From Leucaena leucocephala (Eukaryota; Streptophyta; Magnoliopsida; Fabales; Fabaceae), in assembly GCA_037074615.1 (NCBI GenBank), contig CM073560.1:1247501-1311500 (forward strand): a stretch of 64,000 bases of DNA, in the 5' to 3' direction. Shown here one piece after another: positions 34,040 to 51,733 of the stretch (its first letter is position 1; every line of letters starts with the position of its first letter). Both the position numbers and the translations under genes were made by a program. Below the pieces are notes generated by a model. That model saw only the letters and a program-made list of their open reading frames with translations, made no database searches and had not been told where the DNA came from.

Positions 34040-37000
34040 ATGGAGGCTCCCACTCTCACCGGCTTGCTCAATCGAGTCTCCGCTGAATTCCCCTCCCGTC
34101 GTGCCATCTCCGTCTCCGGCAAGTTCGATCTCACCTATTCTCGTCTTATCGAACTCATCGAACGCGCCGCTTCTCGTTTAGTCTCCTCTGGAATCAACGC
34201 CGGCGATGTCGTCTGTCTTACCTTCCCCAATACCGTCGAGGTTTGATTTTCATTTTAATGCATATTCCGTGTTTGGTTGATCGGAAAGGATACTAAAGGA
34301 AATGAATCCGCACTATTTCGTTGAATCTTCTAGTTTCCATATTTCTTGGAATTTTTTCTTTCCTCATTTGATTCAATATATATGACGTTGATTTTTTCCC
34401 CCTTATTCCACAGTTCATCATAATGTTTTTGGCCTTGATTCGTGCACGAGCCACGGCTGCGCCGCTGAACCCCGCCTATACGGCCGAGGAGTTCGAGTTT
34501 TACTTATCCGACTCGGAGTCGAAGCTCTTACTGACGTCCCAAGAAGGAAATGCTCGGGCTCAAGCAGCGGCTTCGAAGCTTAATATCCCTCACGCGACGG
34601 CTTCGCTTTCCAAAGCCGATGACGCCGAGCTTAGTCTCTCCCTGGCTCAGAACGAGTCAAGATCGGACTCGGCCGCCAAACTCGTTAACGACCCTTCCGA
34701 CGTATCCCTATTCCTCCACACCTCTGGCACGACAAGCCGGCCCAAAGGAGTGCCTCTAACTCAGCACAACTTAGCCGCTTCGGTTCAGAATATAAAGTCC
34801 GTGTACAGACTCACTGACTCCGATTCGACGGTGATGGTTCTACCACTCTTTCACGTCCACGGACTGATTGCGGGATTACTGAGTTCACTCATTTCCGGGG
34901 CGGCTGTGACGCTGCCGGCGGCTGGCCGTTTCTCGGCTTCCACGTTTTGGGCAGACATGCTGAATTATAACGCGACGTGGTACACGGCCGTCCCTACCAT
35001 ACACCAGATCATACTGGATCGTCACTCGAGTAAACCCGAACCCCACCCGAAACTCCGGTTTATTCGTAGTTGCAGCGCGTCGCTCGCACCGATTATGTTG
35101 GATCGGCTGGAGGAGGCATTCGGAGCTCCGGTTTTGGAGGCCTATGCAATGACGGAAGCGTCCCATCTAATGTCATCAAACCCGTTGCCGGAGGACGGGC
35201 CACACAAGCCCAGGTCGGTGGGGAAGCCAGTGGGTCAAGAAATGGCGATACTGAACGAGAAGGGAGAGATCCAGAACGCTGAAGTTGACGGAGAGGTATG
35301 TATCAGGGGCCCGAATGTGACAAAAGGATACAAAAATAACCCTGAAGCTAATACGACAGCGTTCCAATTCGGATGGTTCCATACCGGGGACCTCGGGTTC
35401 TTGGATTCAGACGGGCATTTGCATCTGGTTGGACGAATGAAGGAGCTCATTAATCGTGGAGGTAATTGCCGTTTTAATTTTACTGAGTCATCAAAGTTAT
35501 TATTATTTTATGATTAGTTGTCGGGAATCTTGAGATTAGCGGGCCGAAACTGCTAGCAAACTGCCTCGGAATTCGGTAGAATAGGCCATGATTTAAGGGA
35601 GTTTCGCCAAGTAGCAATCAAATCAAATCATGAATGAAATAGTATTTAAGAAGGGAAGAGTGACATGAATTGAGTACCTGTCAGTGTTTTCAGTTATCAC
35701 CTATTTAATTGTTCCTCATTTGGGGAGCTTTGGAGGAGAAAGTCACTTTGAGTAAATGAAGCGCCATTAGTTTTTAGGGCCCGCAGGTTAAGCAGGGCCT
35801 TTTCGGCCTGTTCTGAAGGCATTGTGACGGTTATATTTGCAATATATATTATATGTTGTGGGCCAGAAAAACAAAAGGATGGAGCTTATATATTCTCGAA
35901 AAAGACATGGAAATAAATAGTTTAGGACATTATTCTAATATGACGTAATAAAGTGAAATTTTATGATAAAAACAGGGGAGAAAATATCGCCCATAGAAGT
36001 GGATGCTGTCCTGTTATCTCATCCGGACATTGCTCAGGCGGTTGCTTTTGGAGTCCCAGACGACAAATATGGCGAAGAAGTATGCCCTTATCCTAGCCTT
36101 CCTACATATCTCTTTAAATCTATATTTTTATTAAAGAAATATGTTAAAAGTTTATAAAAATTCCTCATGGGGTTTCATCGATTTAAAATTACCTTGTCAT
36201 GAACATAATTAAGATGTAATTATAATTTGAATAGGTAGTAAGATCCTTCTTTAAGTCCGGTCTTGAATGAAAATATTAGTTTTAATTATATTTTGGGCAT
36301 ACAAGTAGAGCTTTTTAATAAAAGAAAATCTTGACATTATACTAAGTCAAAAAATCCAATAACATTTGGAAATAACGTACCTAGCGTCATCTTGTTAGTT
36401 TTTAGAATGTAGGGCCATGTATTCAATATTTTTCATATATTATTAGATAAGTAGGTCCTATACATTACACAAAACTTAATGTAGCTGAAAACTACACATC
36501 CCATGTCTCCTTACAAAAACTGCAAAGCAATTTTCACTAAACTACATACATACGTACATACATATTGTGGTAGATATTGACATCGATTAAATTAGTGCAC
36601 AGCAAGTGATGAATCTACATAATTTTTTCGGGGGCAAAATTTTTTCCTAGGACAACTAGGGGGTCCAATTTCTTGAGCCACAATTTTTTTTGTCTGCATG
36701 CAAATTAGTGTAAGCAAGGACCACAAGATTTTGCATAGTCATAAAAAAAAGAAAAAGAAAAAAGAGAGGCACTTGGTCTATCGACAATCGATGATCACTG
36801 TGATGAGTCCTCTATATGTGGGAAGCGTCTAACCAAAGTACTGGTAAAAAAATGAGAAAAGTTCTGGCTCTTTTCAATTTGACCAAAACCGAACATCTGG
36901 GATGCAATCATACAATAAATATCGTATTTTGTCCTGTTTTATAATTGCTAGAGGATACAAGAGCTTGAAAGAGGTATTAACGTGTTAAATTGGTGTTGGT

Positions 37001-37194
37001 GACAGATAAATTGTGCAGTGATAGCAAGAGAAGGATCAGAAATTGACGAGGAAGAGGTGTTGAAGTTTTGCAAGAAGAATCTTGCATCCTTCAAAGTCCC
37101 CAAGAAGGTTTTCATTACCGATTCTTTGCCAAAAACTGCCACCGGCAAGATCCTCCGTCGTCTTGTTGCTGAACACTTCGTTTCTCAGAAGTGA
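34040..37194 (+). CDS. AAE3: oxalate-CoA ligase (acyl-activating enzyme 3), copy 1
   Basis: AAE3 makes oxalyl-CoA from oxalate, ATP and CoA, the first step of the CoA-dependent oxalate breakdown route. Exons 34040-34240, 34414-35461, 35976-36079 and 37006-37194 join in phase and give 513 residues, the usual AAE3 length. The AMP-forming ligase fold is clear: P-loop HTSGTTSRPKGVPL (about 169-182), VLPLFHVHG, AYAMTEASHLM, FGWFHTGDLGF, GRMKELINRGGEKISPIEVD, and the catalytic-lysine motif LPKTATGKILRR near the C-terminus. It ends HFVSQK with no SKL-type peroxisome signal, which fits a cytosolic enzyme. The start MEAPTLTGLL matches the family; an upstream in-frame Met at 33917 falls in the leader. 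Family members outside AAE3 (4CL-like ligases) are less likely given MTEASH and the PCS60-like length. The gene is intact and duplicated at 44844. Confidence 0.92.
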
Positions 37195-38365
37195 GCTTCT
37201 CTGGTGTAAAGTCCCCCAGCAATATGTTGGAATGTAAGGCAACGTGTTTATTTTGGATTATCTATCATTGTGAAAGAAAAAAAAAAGTAATCATCATAAA
37301 TAAAATTTTGCTTACACAAATAAGATGATTTTTTTTACTGAACGTTCTGGATGGTTAAGATCTTTTTGAAATGATTTACTTATTTTGAAAGTTGACACTG
37401 CTCAGAGCTTCAGAGGCCAAATTCAGAGCCACAGACTAACCCCCCAATGGCAATTGACAAAGCTGGGAAGGTATTGGAAACGAACATGGATGGATTAAGA
37501 ATGAATTTTCCAGTATAAAGTGCTGGAATATGTCCGTTTAATAAAAAAATGTTATGAAAACAAAAATATTTTTGCAATTGAGAAACTCAGAGATGTATTA
37601 GTTTTTAAATAAAAATATCCATTAATATATATTCACAACAACTTGGCAAAAATCGAATAATGCCAACAAGAATATAGTACATCATATTGTTTTCCTATAT
37701 TGATCTCTCTCCAGTTAGCTTAAGAAAAAGACAATCAAAGCAACAAAATTCAGAAAAATTATAAAATTCTCGAAACAAGTCAGATTTTCATAACAAGATA
37801 GAATCAGTATAGACAAGTAGGGAGAAAACATGAAATCGGAAAATAAGGAATTAAAAAGGAAGAACTAAAATCGAGCTTCAATGGAACCTTAAATTTTCCG
37901 TCCATCTGCTAATTCACTGAATCGTCATCATGAGCCGGACACATCCCAGTTTAAACTTTTACCCAGGTATAATTTTGGAGCCCTGAATTTTCCACCAAAG
38001 CGGACTTGAGCTGTAATTATGACTTTTCTACTCCAATTTATCATCAGCATACCCGCAATCAATACGAATGCTTCAAGTAAATCTATTCCGAAAACGGCCG
38101 GGGTGTTAACAAAACATAAGAGCAAGGTATAACCATATAGCACGAATATAACCTAAACTTCCAACCAACCTAAGCACAAGTCCACAAGGGCACAATTTAG
38201 TCATGTAAATATGCTCAAAATTAAAACCTACAGCTATGACGAACAATGGGTTAGAGCCCCAAAACAATCCAAGCCTCTCCCGAAAAAGATATTCAGGCAG
38301 AGGGAGAAAAACATAACATCAACACATGTTTCATACTAAGTAGCAAAAAAGTCGAAATCACAATC

Positions 38366-40592
<2,227 letters not shown>

Positions 40593-40726
40593 CTTCGCTG
40601 CCGAGCTTGGAAGTACGTGTTCTAGAGAGATGAGTGCAGGAAGGTGTAGAGAGAGACTAAAAGAATCCAGAGACTGCAAAGAGACGACGAGCAAAATCTG
40701 ATAAAAGGAAGGAGGAGCAGGGTGTT

Positions 40727-40733
40727 TTTTATA
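40727..40733 (-). promoter_or_regulatory. TATA box, beta-tubulin copy 1
   Basis: TATAAAA on the minus strand, about 135 bp before the ATG. The second copy is at 51531-51537. Confidence 0.6.
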
Positions 40734-40929
40734 GGGGGAGGTAACGTCTCTTGAACGGCGTTAACTGGGAAGGGGCAGTTGACGAGAAAAGTGACGACGC
40801 CGTTAGGTTTAAGGGGGAATTTAAATTTTGAAAAGGGAGCCAAAACTTTGAATATCTCTATAAGTAGTTATCAGCTGTGCTCAGACTCTTTCATATACAA
40901 AATCTCATCCGTTAATTATGTCTGGAATC

Positions 40930-43150
40930 GAGAGATGACAACACGCGGGGAGTATGGATTGGTTGGATGAGGAGTGAATAAGATGATTGGGCTGCGCCTA
41001 GGCATACAGAGACGTTTATGTTTTCTTGGCGGAAGGCGTTCCCTTGAGAAGGGAGAAAGATAGGGAGAGGGCGACGCTCGTGGGATGGAGAGTGAAGTGG
41101 ACGCGCCAAGTGGATGAGTGTAGGACAACTGTACAAGTGGGAAGGGGAGGGAGGGGCAAATGCAAGTGGGCGAGAGGGGCACGTGACGGAGGGCTGGGTC
41201 ATGTGAATGGACTATTGTGTCTCTCTGTGGGACCCAAATCATGAGCGACACTTTTATTTACTACCATGAGATAAGACCAAACCCCACAACGAGAAGGAAT
41301 CATAACAGGGCATGAGATGTTCTTAGCAAATCAGAAATATCACAAGAAACTAGTCTATCTATTACTCCATACTCTATTCCCCATCTTCATGAATCATTAG
41401 AGGATAACCTTAAAACCACCAAAACATCTGTTACACAGGACATATTAGTTGGAATCTGAATAACAACGTAATCATGCTCTTGTAGGGAACTTATGAAGGA
41501 TAGATTTATTAGTTTAGTAATCTATAAATTCCACCCGCTTTCATGCATTTCATAAATCATTTCATTTTAGAGATGATGCACGAATTATACCCGTATACCG
41601 AGTATATGAGTACTGTTACTCTCAATTATAATGATGATACACAAATCATTAGTATACAATAATTGCCATCTCAAATTCAAATATCACATGATTTTCTCGA
41701 AGAAAAACTGATTAACTAGTATACCTAACTCACTCAAACTCTTTCACTGGCAGTGGGTAGTGTCAATGCCAATTCCTACTTACATCAATTCATGCAGGCA
41801 CCGTAAAACATTAATCATTACATTAACTATGGTCAATTAGCGAAAAGACCCGAGGGATTATTATTTTGTTTTCTTCCTGTAGAAATAGTTAAGTCAGCAT
41901 CTGTGCTCCCTGCAAAGCACCAAGAGGAGCATCCAAACTTTTCTTTTACTCCAAACAGACATCGATGGTACGCGGAGAATCATATAATAAACAGGTAGGG
42001 CCCTTGAGATTATGAAGAAGATGAAGAAGCAAAGGAGTAATCCAAAAGAGACATCGAGTGAGAAGAAGAGAGGTAGTGATTATCAGAGAAACCTTCGTCG
42101 CAAAGCTAAAGACTTTCACACTGTCTCTTTTTAATGGATCCAATGTACAACTGCTTCAAGAATCAATCATTATACCAAAAAAAAAAACAGAGAGAAGTTG
42201 TTGTGATTTATACATATAGAATATGATTGAGTACTGAGCTGCTTAATCAGTGGCATCCTTATTCTTATAAAAAACCTGTACACATGAACAAGCAAAGATC
42301 TTGTCAGAGACTAATGGTGGCTTGAACTTGAGAACGTGTGTGTGTGGTTGCACTTTCTAATCGCAATGGGGCATAAATGAGCTGTGCCCAGAGAAAAAGG
42401 TAAAGGAGGAAACTGGTGTTCCAAGCAACCTTGGATGGGATTTATATTCCAATGTTTGCAAAAGAGGCAGTGTGTTATTCAATCCAATCATGTGTCAGCC
42501 ACTTTTGTTTTTCAGTTTCAGCTCAACGAAGTAGGTGTGCTGGCATATATTCTATTCTCTTTTCAAACCAACCATGTCAAAGCATTCAAAAGCATTCAAA
42601 TTGATGTTTTAGAGAAGGATGGTAGATAAGGCATTGGTTCTAGCGGAAATAGCCAAACGTCTTTGGGATAGCTACTAACTCCTTTCAATTAGACCGACGA
42701 TAATATAATGTTTGAATCCAATTTAGTTAAAAAGATATTTTCTATGTTTATACGAAGTCAAATTTTAAGAATTTATGTTTAAGAGTCAAAACTTATTTTA
42801 TTAGGATAAACACTTGTTAGTTATTTATTTTGTTTTTTTTTTTATATAAGGCTGTGACATACAGAAAGAACTTAATCAATAACAATTAAGATATCAAGGC
42901 AGGAGCAATGCTGGTCGGAAAAAAAAGGGAGCAATGAATTCTTGAGATAAGTTCATAAGACGTGGGTGTGACGGACAAGCCAATCAACACATTTATTTAT
43001 TTTACTGAAGGTGAAATGTGACAGTTTGCTTTATATTTCTAGCATGATGATTACTGTGTACTTATGTACGTGTACGTATGTGATACGAGTATTATTATTT
43101 ATGAAAAAAGTGCCTGGAACTATTTGTTTTGGGTTTCTAAAAGCTCCAAT
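40930..43150. other. intergenic within duplication copy 1
   Basis: Upstream region of the tubulin gene followed by sequence without a recognised gene. Open frames at 41946-42143 (minus) and 42384-42629 (plus) have no family signature. Being identical in both copies is explained by the duplication, not by selection. Confidence 0.5.
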
Positions 43151-43155
43151 TTTTT

Positions 43156-43616
43156 GAAGGAAAAATATAAAAAAAGACTATTTAAAATTTAAAAGAATAA
43201 AAAGGGCTTATAAATTTTTAAAAAGATAGATTAGGCAGGAAGTCCAATCTATCATTTTTAAATTACTGTGCACAGTTACAAATACCATTATAGGAGTTGT
43301 AAATACCATTAGCAGAGTTGCAAATACCATTATAGAAATTCAAATACAACTAGCAGAGTTGTAAATACCATTGAAAAAGTTGCAAATATTATTACAAGAG
43401 TTGCAAATACTATTGACAGAGTTGTAAAAAATATAATTTTATTTTTTATTTGCAACTCTGCCAATAGTATTTGCAACTCCCATAATGGTATTTGCAACTA
43501 TGCACAGTAATTTTTAAGTGACAGATTGGATCTCCTGCCCAATCTGTCTTTTTCTAAATTCATAGGTCTTTTTTGTCCTTCTAAATTTCAAATGGTCTTT
43601 TTTTTCCATTTTCCCT
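43156..43616. repeat. foldback (long inverted-repeat) element with internal 21-bp repeats, copy 1
   Basis: The outer arms (about 43156-43290 and 43490-43616) are inverted copies: AATTACTGTGCACAGTT on the left pairs with a diverged AATTACTGTGCATAGTT on the right strand complement. Between them a unit like AGAGTTGCAAATACCATTAT repeats about seven times with a period near 21 bp, and about 2.5 times inverted. No coding capacity, so it is a MITE or foldback-type element. Confidence 0.8.
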
Positions 43617-43810
43617 TTTTTTAATTTTAAAAAATTTATTTATAAAGATTTAATGACTATTTTTTTAAACAAATTGTGCACATCTATCTTCCCAAAACAA
43701 AAAAACACATACAATCTGTGTCCTTAAAGTTAAAAAAGGCTAATCCATTCTTCTTCTTTTTGGGAAAATGATCAATACCATTAAAATAGAGGAGATTACA
43801 AATTTTTTTT

Positions 43811-44103
43811 AGGGCCTGTTTAGTTAGCAACTAAACCATAGTTTTAGAAGTTTTTTTACGCAAAATTTTAGTTTAGAAAAATTTTAAAACAAACAGCTAT
43901 ATTTGTCCATAAGTGCTTTTGGGTTAAACTATGGTTTTGAATAAGCTACTGAAACTAACTTTTGAAATAGTAAAAGAGCTTATGGACTATCTAATTATTA
44001 TTTTACTTTTATTTTTTCTTACACCCTATCTCCTCTCTCATCTCTCTTCTCTACCCTCTCTCCTCTCTCCTCTCTCCTCTCTCCTCTCTCCTCTCTCCTC
44101 TCT
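43811..44103 (+). repeat. MITE-like element, copy B, truncated at the duplication junction
   Basis: It starts AGGGCCTGTTTAGTTAGCAA and runs into a (CCTCTCT)n run of seven units, where it stops. The complete version is at 54616-55191. Confidence 0.65.
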
Positions 44104-44119
44104 TTTCTTACACCCTAAT
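44104..44119. other. filler sequence at the tandem-duplication junction
   Basis: TTTTCTTACACCCTA at 44103-44117 is an exact copy of 44014-44028, 89 bp upstream, followed by AT and then the first base of copy 2. Neither the source unit's left flank nor the continuation of copy 2 has this sequence here. It reads as a short templated insertion made when the duplication formed. Confidence 0.75.
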
Positions 44120-44556
44120 TAAGAAGGAATCAAATGTTTAAATATATACACATGGCTCACACGTAAAAACGATACTCCAATAAAACTACTCGTTGGTATT
44201 TTGCTTGCTTCCACCTTTAGATTCTTAATTTTCCTTTTTTTTTCATTTTGTAAATAATTATTATTGGTACGTAACTGTGAGGATATAAACATTTATTTAT
44301 AACTCTACCTTCTCAAAGAAAAAAGGACCAAACGGACTGGCTTGCTTTTCAAAGCCCCATTTGAAATTGGCTACATAAACTGTCCGGGGGAGGTAAAACC
44401 TCTGCCCACGTGTATCTTTAATTAGGTTTAAAGAGGAAGATGAGTGATACAAAGACAATCCCTAGGATCTCACAAGATGAAGAGATATTAAAAATATAAT
44501 TAATTAACGAATGAGGGAATGAATAAAATTTTTCCAAATTATTACCATGTTGTAAA

Positions 44557-44587
<31 letters not shown>

Positions 44588-44675
44588 GATATATATAAAA
44601 GTTGGGGTGGGGGTCTTGGCGCGGCATTAATTAATTAAAAACAGTAGTATAAAAATCTTCAAAAAACGAGTGCTC

Positions 44676-44694
44676 TTGACATTGACGCGTCAAT
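44676..44694 (+). promoter_or_regulatory. W-box cluster, AAE3 copy 2 promoter
   Basis: Same arrangement as 33872-33890: two TTGAC cores and one inverted, including the 14-bp palindrome, 20 bp before the TATATATT box at 44715-44722. Confidence 0.55.
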
Positions 44695-44843
44695 GAACCG
44701 CCCCTCTCGTTCCTTATATATTGGGATACATCGCAACTCATAGCAACGCCATTTCCCGTGCTTCTCTCTTAATTGTCTCATCTCCATTTTTATTTTATTT
44801 GTGCCAAAAACTCTTTCCGATTGATTCTCTCCAATCCCAGACC

Positions 44844-47800
44844 ATGGAGGCTCCCACTCTCACCGGCTTGCTCAATCGAGTCTCCGCTGAATTCCCCTCC
44901 CGTCGTGCCATCTCCGTCTCCGGCAAGTTCGATCTCACCTATTCTCGTCTTATCGAACTCATCGAACGCGCCGCTTCTCGTTTAGTCTCCTCTGGAATCA
45001 ACGCCGGCGATGTCGTCTGTCTTACCTTCCCCAATACCGTCGAGGTTTGATTTTCATTTTAATGCATATTCCGTGTTTGGTTGATCGGAAAGGATACTAA
45101 AGGAAATGAATCCGCACTATTTCGTTGAATCTTCTAGTTTCCATATTTCTTGGAATTTTTTCTTTCCTCATTTGATTCAATATATATGACGTTGATTTTT
45201 TCCCCCTTATTCCACAGTTCATCATAATGTTTTTGGCCTTGATTCGTGCACGAGCCACGGCTGCGCCGCTGAACCCCGCCTATACGGCCGAGGAGTTCGA
45301 GTTTTACTTATCCGACTCGGAGTCGAAGCTCTTACTGACGTCCCAAGAAGGAAATGCTCGGGCTCAAGCAGCGGCTTCGAAGCTTAATATCCCTCACGCG
45401 ACGGCTTCGCTTTCCAAAGCCGATGACGCCGAGCTTAGTCTCTCCCTGGCTCAGAACGAGTCAAGATCGGACTCGGCCGCCAAACTCGTTAACGACCCTT
45501 CCGACGTATCCCTATTCCTCCACACCTCTGGCACGACAAGCCGGCCCAAAGGAGTGCCTCTAACTCAGCACAACTTAGCCGCTTCGGTTCAGAATATAAA
45601 GTCCGTGTACAGACTCACTGACTCCGATTCGACGGTGATGGTTCTACCACTCTTTCACGTCCACGGACTGATTGCGGGATTACTGAGTTCACTCATTTCC
45701 GGGGCGGCTGTGACGCTGCCGGCGGCTGGCCGTTTCTCGGCTTCCACGTTTTGGGCAGACATGCTGAATTATAACGCGACGTGGTACACGGCCGTCCCTA
45801 CCATACACCAGATCATACTGGATCGTCACTCGAGTAAACCCGAACCCCACCCGAAACTCCGGTTTATTCGTAGTTGCAGCGCGTCGCTCGCACCGATTAT
45901 GTTGGATCGGCTGGAGGAGGCATTCGGAGCTCCGGTTTTGGAGGCCTATGCAATGACGGAAGCGTCCCATCTAATGTCATCAAACCCGTTGCCGGAGGAC
46001 GGGCCACACAAGCCCAGGTCGGTGGGGAAGCCAGTGGGTCAAGAAATGGCGATACTGAACGAGAAGGGAGAGATCCAGAACGCTGAAGTTGACGGAGAGG
46101 TATGTATCAGGGGCCCGAATGTGACAAAAGGATACAAAAATAACCCTGAAGCTAATACGACAGCGTTCCAATTCGGATGGTTCCATACCGGGGACCTCGG
46201 GTTCTTGGATTCAGACGGGCATTTGCATCTGGTTGGACGAATGAAGGAGCTCATTAATCGTGGAGGTAATTGCCGTTTTAATTTTACTGAGTCATCAAAG
46301 TTATTATTATTTTATGATTAGTTGTCGGGAATCTTGAGATTAGCGGGCCGAAACTGCTAGCAAACTGCCTCGGAATTCGGTAGAATAGGCCATGATTTAA
46401 GGGAGTTTCGCCAAGTAGCAATCAAATCAAATCATGAATGAAATAGTATTTAAGAAGGGAAGAGTGACATGAATTGAGTACCTGTCAGTGTTTTCAGTTA
46501 TCACCTATTTAATTGTTCCTCATTTGGGGAGCTTTGGAGGAGAAAGTCACTTTGAGTAAATGAAGCGCCATTAGTTTTTAGGGCCCGCAGGTTAAGCAGG
46601 GCCTTTTCGGCCTGTTCTGAAGGCATTGTGACGGTTATATTTGCAATATATATTATATGTTGTGGGCCAGAAAAACAAAAGGATGGAGCTTATATATTCT
46701 CGAAAAAGACATGGAAATAAATAGTTTAGGACATTATTCTAATATGACGTAATAAAGTGAAATTTTATGATAAAAACAGGGGAGAAAATATCGCCCATAG
46801 AAGTGGATGCTGTCCTGTTATCTCATCCGGACATTGCTCAGGCGGTTGCTTTTGGAGTCCCAGACGACAAATATGGCGAAGAAGTATGCCCTTATCCTAG
46901 CCTTCCTACATATCTCTTTAAATCTATATTTTTATTAAAGAAATATGTTAAAAGTTTATAAAAATTCCTCATGGGGTTTCATCGATTTAAAATTACCTTG
47001 TCATGAACATAATTAAGATGTAATTATAATTTGAATAGGTAGTAAGATCCTTCTTTAAGTCCGGTCTTGAATGAAAATATTAGTTTTAATTATATTTTGG
47101 GCATACAAGTAGAGCTTTTTAATAAAAGAAAATCTTGACATTATACTAAGTCAAAAAATCCAATAACATTTGGAAATAACGTACCTAGCGTCATCTTGTT
47201 AGTTTTTAGAATGTAGGGCCATGTATTCAATATTTTTCATATATTATTAGATAAGTAGGTCCTATACATTACACAAAACTTAATGTAGCTGAAAACTACA
47301 CATCCCATGTCTCCTTACAAAAACTGCAAAGCAATTTTCACTAAACTACATACATACGTACATACATATTGTGGTAGATATTGACATCGATTAAATTAGT
47401 GCACAGCAAGTGATGAATCTACATAATTTTTTCGGGGGCAAAATTTTTTCCTAGGACAACTAGGGGGTCCAATTTCTTGAGCCACAATTTTTTTTGTCTG
47501 CATGCAAATTAGTGTAAGCAAGGACCACAAGATTTTGCATAGTCATAAAAAAAAGAAAAAGAAAAAAGAGAGGCACTTGGTCTATCGACAATCGATGATC
47601 ACTGTGATGAGTCCTCTATATGTGGGAAGCGTCTAACCAAAGTACTGGTAAAAAAATGAGAAAAGTTCTGGCTCTTTTCAATTTGACCAAAACCGAACAT
47701 CTGGGATGCAATCATACAATAAATATCGTATTTTGTCCTGTTTTATAATTGCTAGAGGATACAAGAGCTTGAAAGAGGTATTAACGTGTTAAATTGGTGT

Positions 47801-47998
47801 TGGTGACAGATAAATTGTGCAGTGATAGCAAGAGAAGGATCAGAAATTGACGAGGAAGAGGTGTTGAAGTTTTGCAAGAAGAATCTTGCATCCTTCAAAG
47901 TCCCCAAGAAGGTTTTCATTACCGATTCTTTGCCAAAAACTGCCACCGGCAAGATCCTCCGTCGTCTTGTTGCTGAACACTTCGTTTCTCAGAAGTGA
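44844..47998 (+). CDS. AAE3: oxalate-CoA ligase (acyl-activating enzyme 3), copy 2
   Basis: Exons 44844-45044, 45218-46265, 46780-46883 and 47810-47998 encode the same 513 residues as copy 1, with identical promoter elements. Every motif listed for 34040-37194 (P-loop, MTEASH, HTGDLG, catalytic-lysine segment, no SKL tail) is present. The whole upstream region, back to 725 bp before the ATG, is within the duplicated unit, so both copies should be expressible. Any distal control left of 33316 would be missing or altered for this copy. Confidence 0.92.
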
Positions 47999-49169
47999 GC
48001 TTCTCTGGTGTAAAGTCCCCCAGCAATATGTTGGAATGTAAGGCAACGTGTTTATTTTGGATTATCTATCATTGTGAAAGAAAAAAAAAAGTAATCATCA
48101 TAAATAAAATTTTGCTTACACAAATAAGATGATTTTTTTTACTGAACGTTCTGGATGGTTAAGATCTTTTTGAAATGATTTACTTATTTTGAAAGTTGAC
48201 ACTGCTCAGAGCTTCAGAGGCCAAATTCAGAGCCACAGACTAACCCCCCAATGGCAATTGACAAAGCTGGGAAGGTATTGGAAACGAACATGGATGGATT
48301 AAGAATGAATTTTCCAGTATAAAGTGCTGGAATATGTCCGTTTAATAAAAAAATGTTATGAAAACAAAAATATTTTTGCAATTGAGAAACTCAGAGATGT
48401 ATTAGTTTTTAAATAAAAATATCCATTAATATATATTCACAACAACTTGGCAAAAATCGAATAATGCCAACAAGAATATAGTACATCATATTGTTTTCCT
48501 ATATTGATCTCTCTCCAGTTAGCTTAAGAAAAAGACAATCAAAGCAACAAAATTCAGAAAAATTATAAAATTCTCGAAACAAGTCAGATTTTCATAACAA
48601 GATAGAATCAGTATAGACAAGTAGGGAGAAAACATGAAATCGGAAAATAAGGAATTAAAAAGGAAGAACTAAAATCGAGCTTCAATGGAACCTTAAATTT
48701 TCCGTCCATCTGCTAATTCACTGAATCGTCATCATGAGCCGGACACATCCCAGTTTAAACTTTTACCCAGGTATAATTTTGGAGCCCTGAATTTTCCACC
48801 AAAGCGGACTTGAGCTGTAATTATGACTTTTCTACTCCAATTTATCATCAGCATACCCGCAATCAATACGAATGCTTCAAGTAAATCTATTCCGAAAACG
48901 GCCGGGGTGTTAACAAAACATAAGAGCAAGGTATAACCATATAGCACGAATATAACCTAAACTTCCAACCAACCTAAGCACAAGTCCACAAGGGCACAAT
49001 TTAGTCATGTAAATATGCTCAAAATTAAAACCTACAGCTATGACGAACAATGGGTTAGAGCCCCAAAACAATCCAAGCCTCTCCCGAAAAAGATATTCAG
49101 GCAGAGGGAGAAAAACATAACATCAACACATGTTTCATACTAAGTAGCAAAAAAGTCGAAATCACAATC

Positions 49170-51396
<2,227 letters not shown>

Positions 51397-51733
51397 CTTC
51401 GCTGCCGAGCTTGGAAGTACGTGTTCTAGAGAGATGAGTGCAGGAAGGTGTAGAGAGAGACTAAAAGAATCCAGAGACTGCAAAGAGACGACGAGCAAAA
51501 TCTGATAAAAGGAAGGAGGAGCAGGGTGTTTTTTATAGGGGGAGGTAACGTCTCTTGAACGGCGTTAACTGGGAAGGGGCAGTTGACGAGAAAAGTGACG
51601 ACGCCGTTAGGTTTAAGGGGGAATTTAAATTTTGAAAAGGGAGCCAAAACTTTGAATATCTCTATAAGTAGTTATCAGCTGTGCTCAGACTCTTTCATAT
51701 ACAAAATCTCATCCGTTAATTATGTCTGGAATC

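Noticed and set aside
37189..37194. Peroxisomal targeting signal at the AAE3 C-terminus
   Set aside because: The protein ends VSQK, not an SKL-type tripeptide, so no PTS1 is claimed.
37928..38143. 71-codon minus-strand ORF downstream of beta-tubulin (also at 48732-48947)
   Set aside because: Lies in the tubulin 3' flank, has no family signature, and is repeated only because of the segmental duplication.
42384..42629. 81-codon ORF (and 41946-42143, minus), present in both duplication copies
   Set aside because: Identity between copies reflects the recent duplication, not selection; no motif, promoter or splice evidence.
43236..43440. CRISPR-like array (regular 21-bp repeats)
   Set aside because: Repeats are contiguous without unique spacers, are imperfect, sit in a foldback element and occur in a plant genome.
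43931..44122. Ser/Leu-rich ORFs across the CCTCTCT tracts (also 54736-54999, 17965-18216)
   Set aside because: Translation of a low-complexity MITE core; not protein genes.
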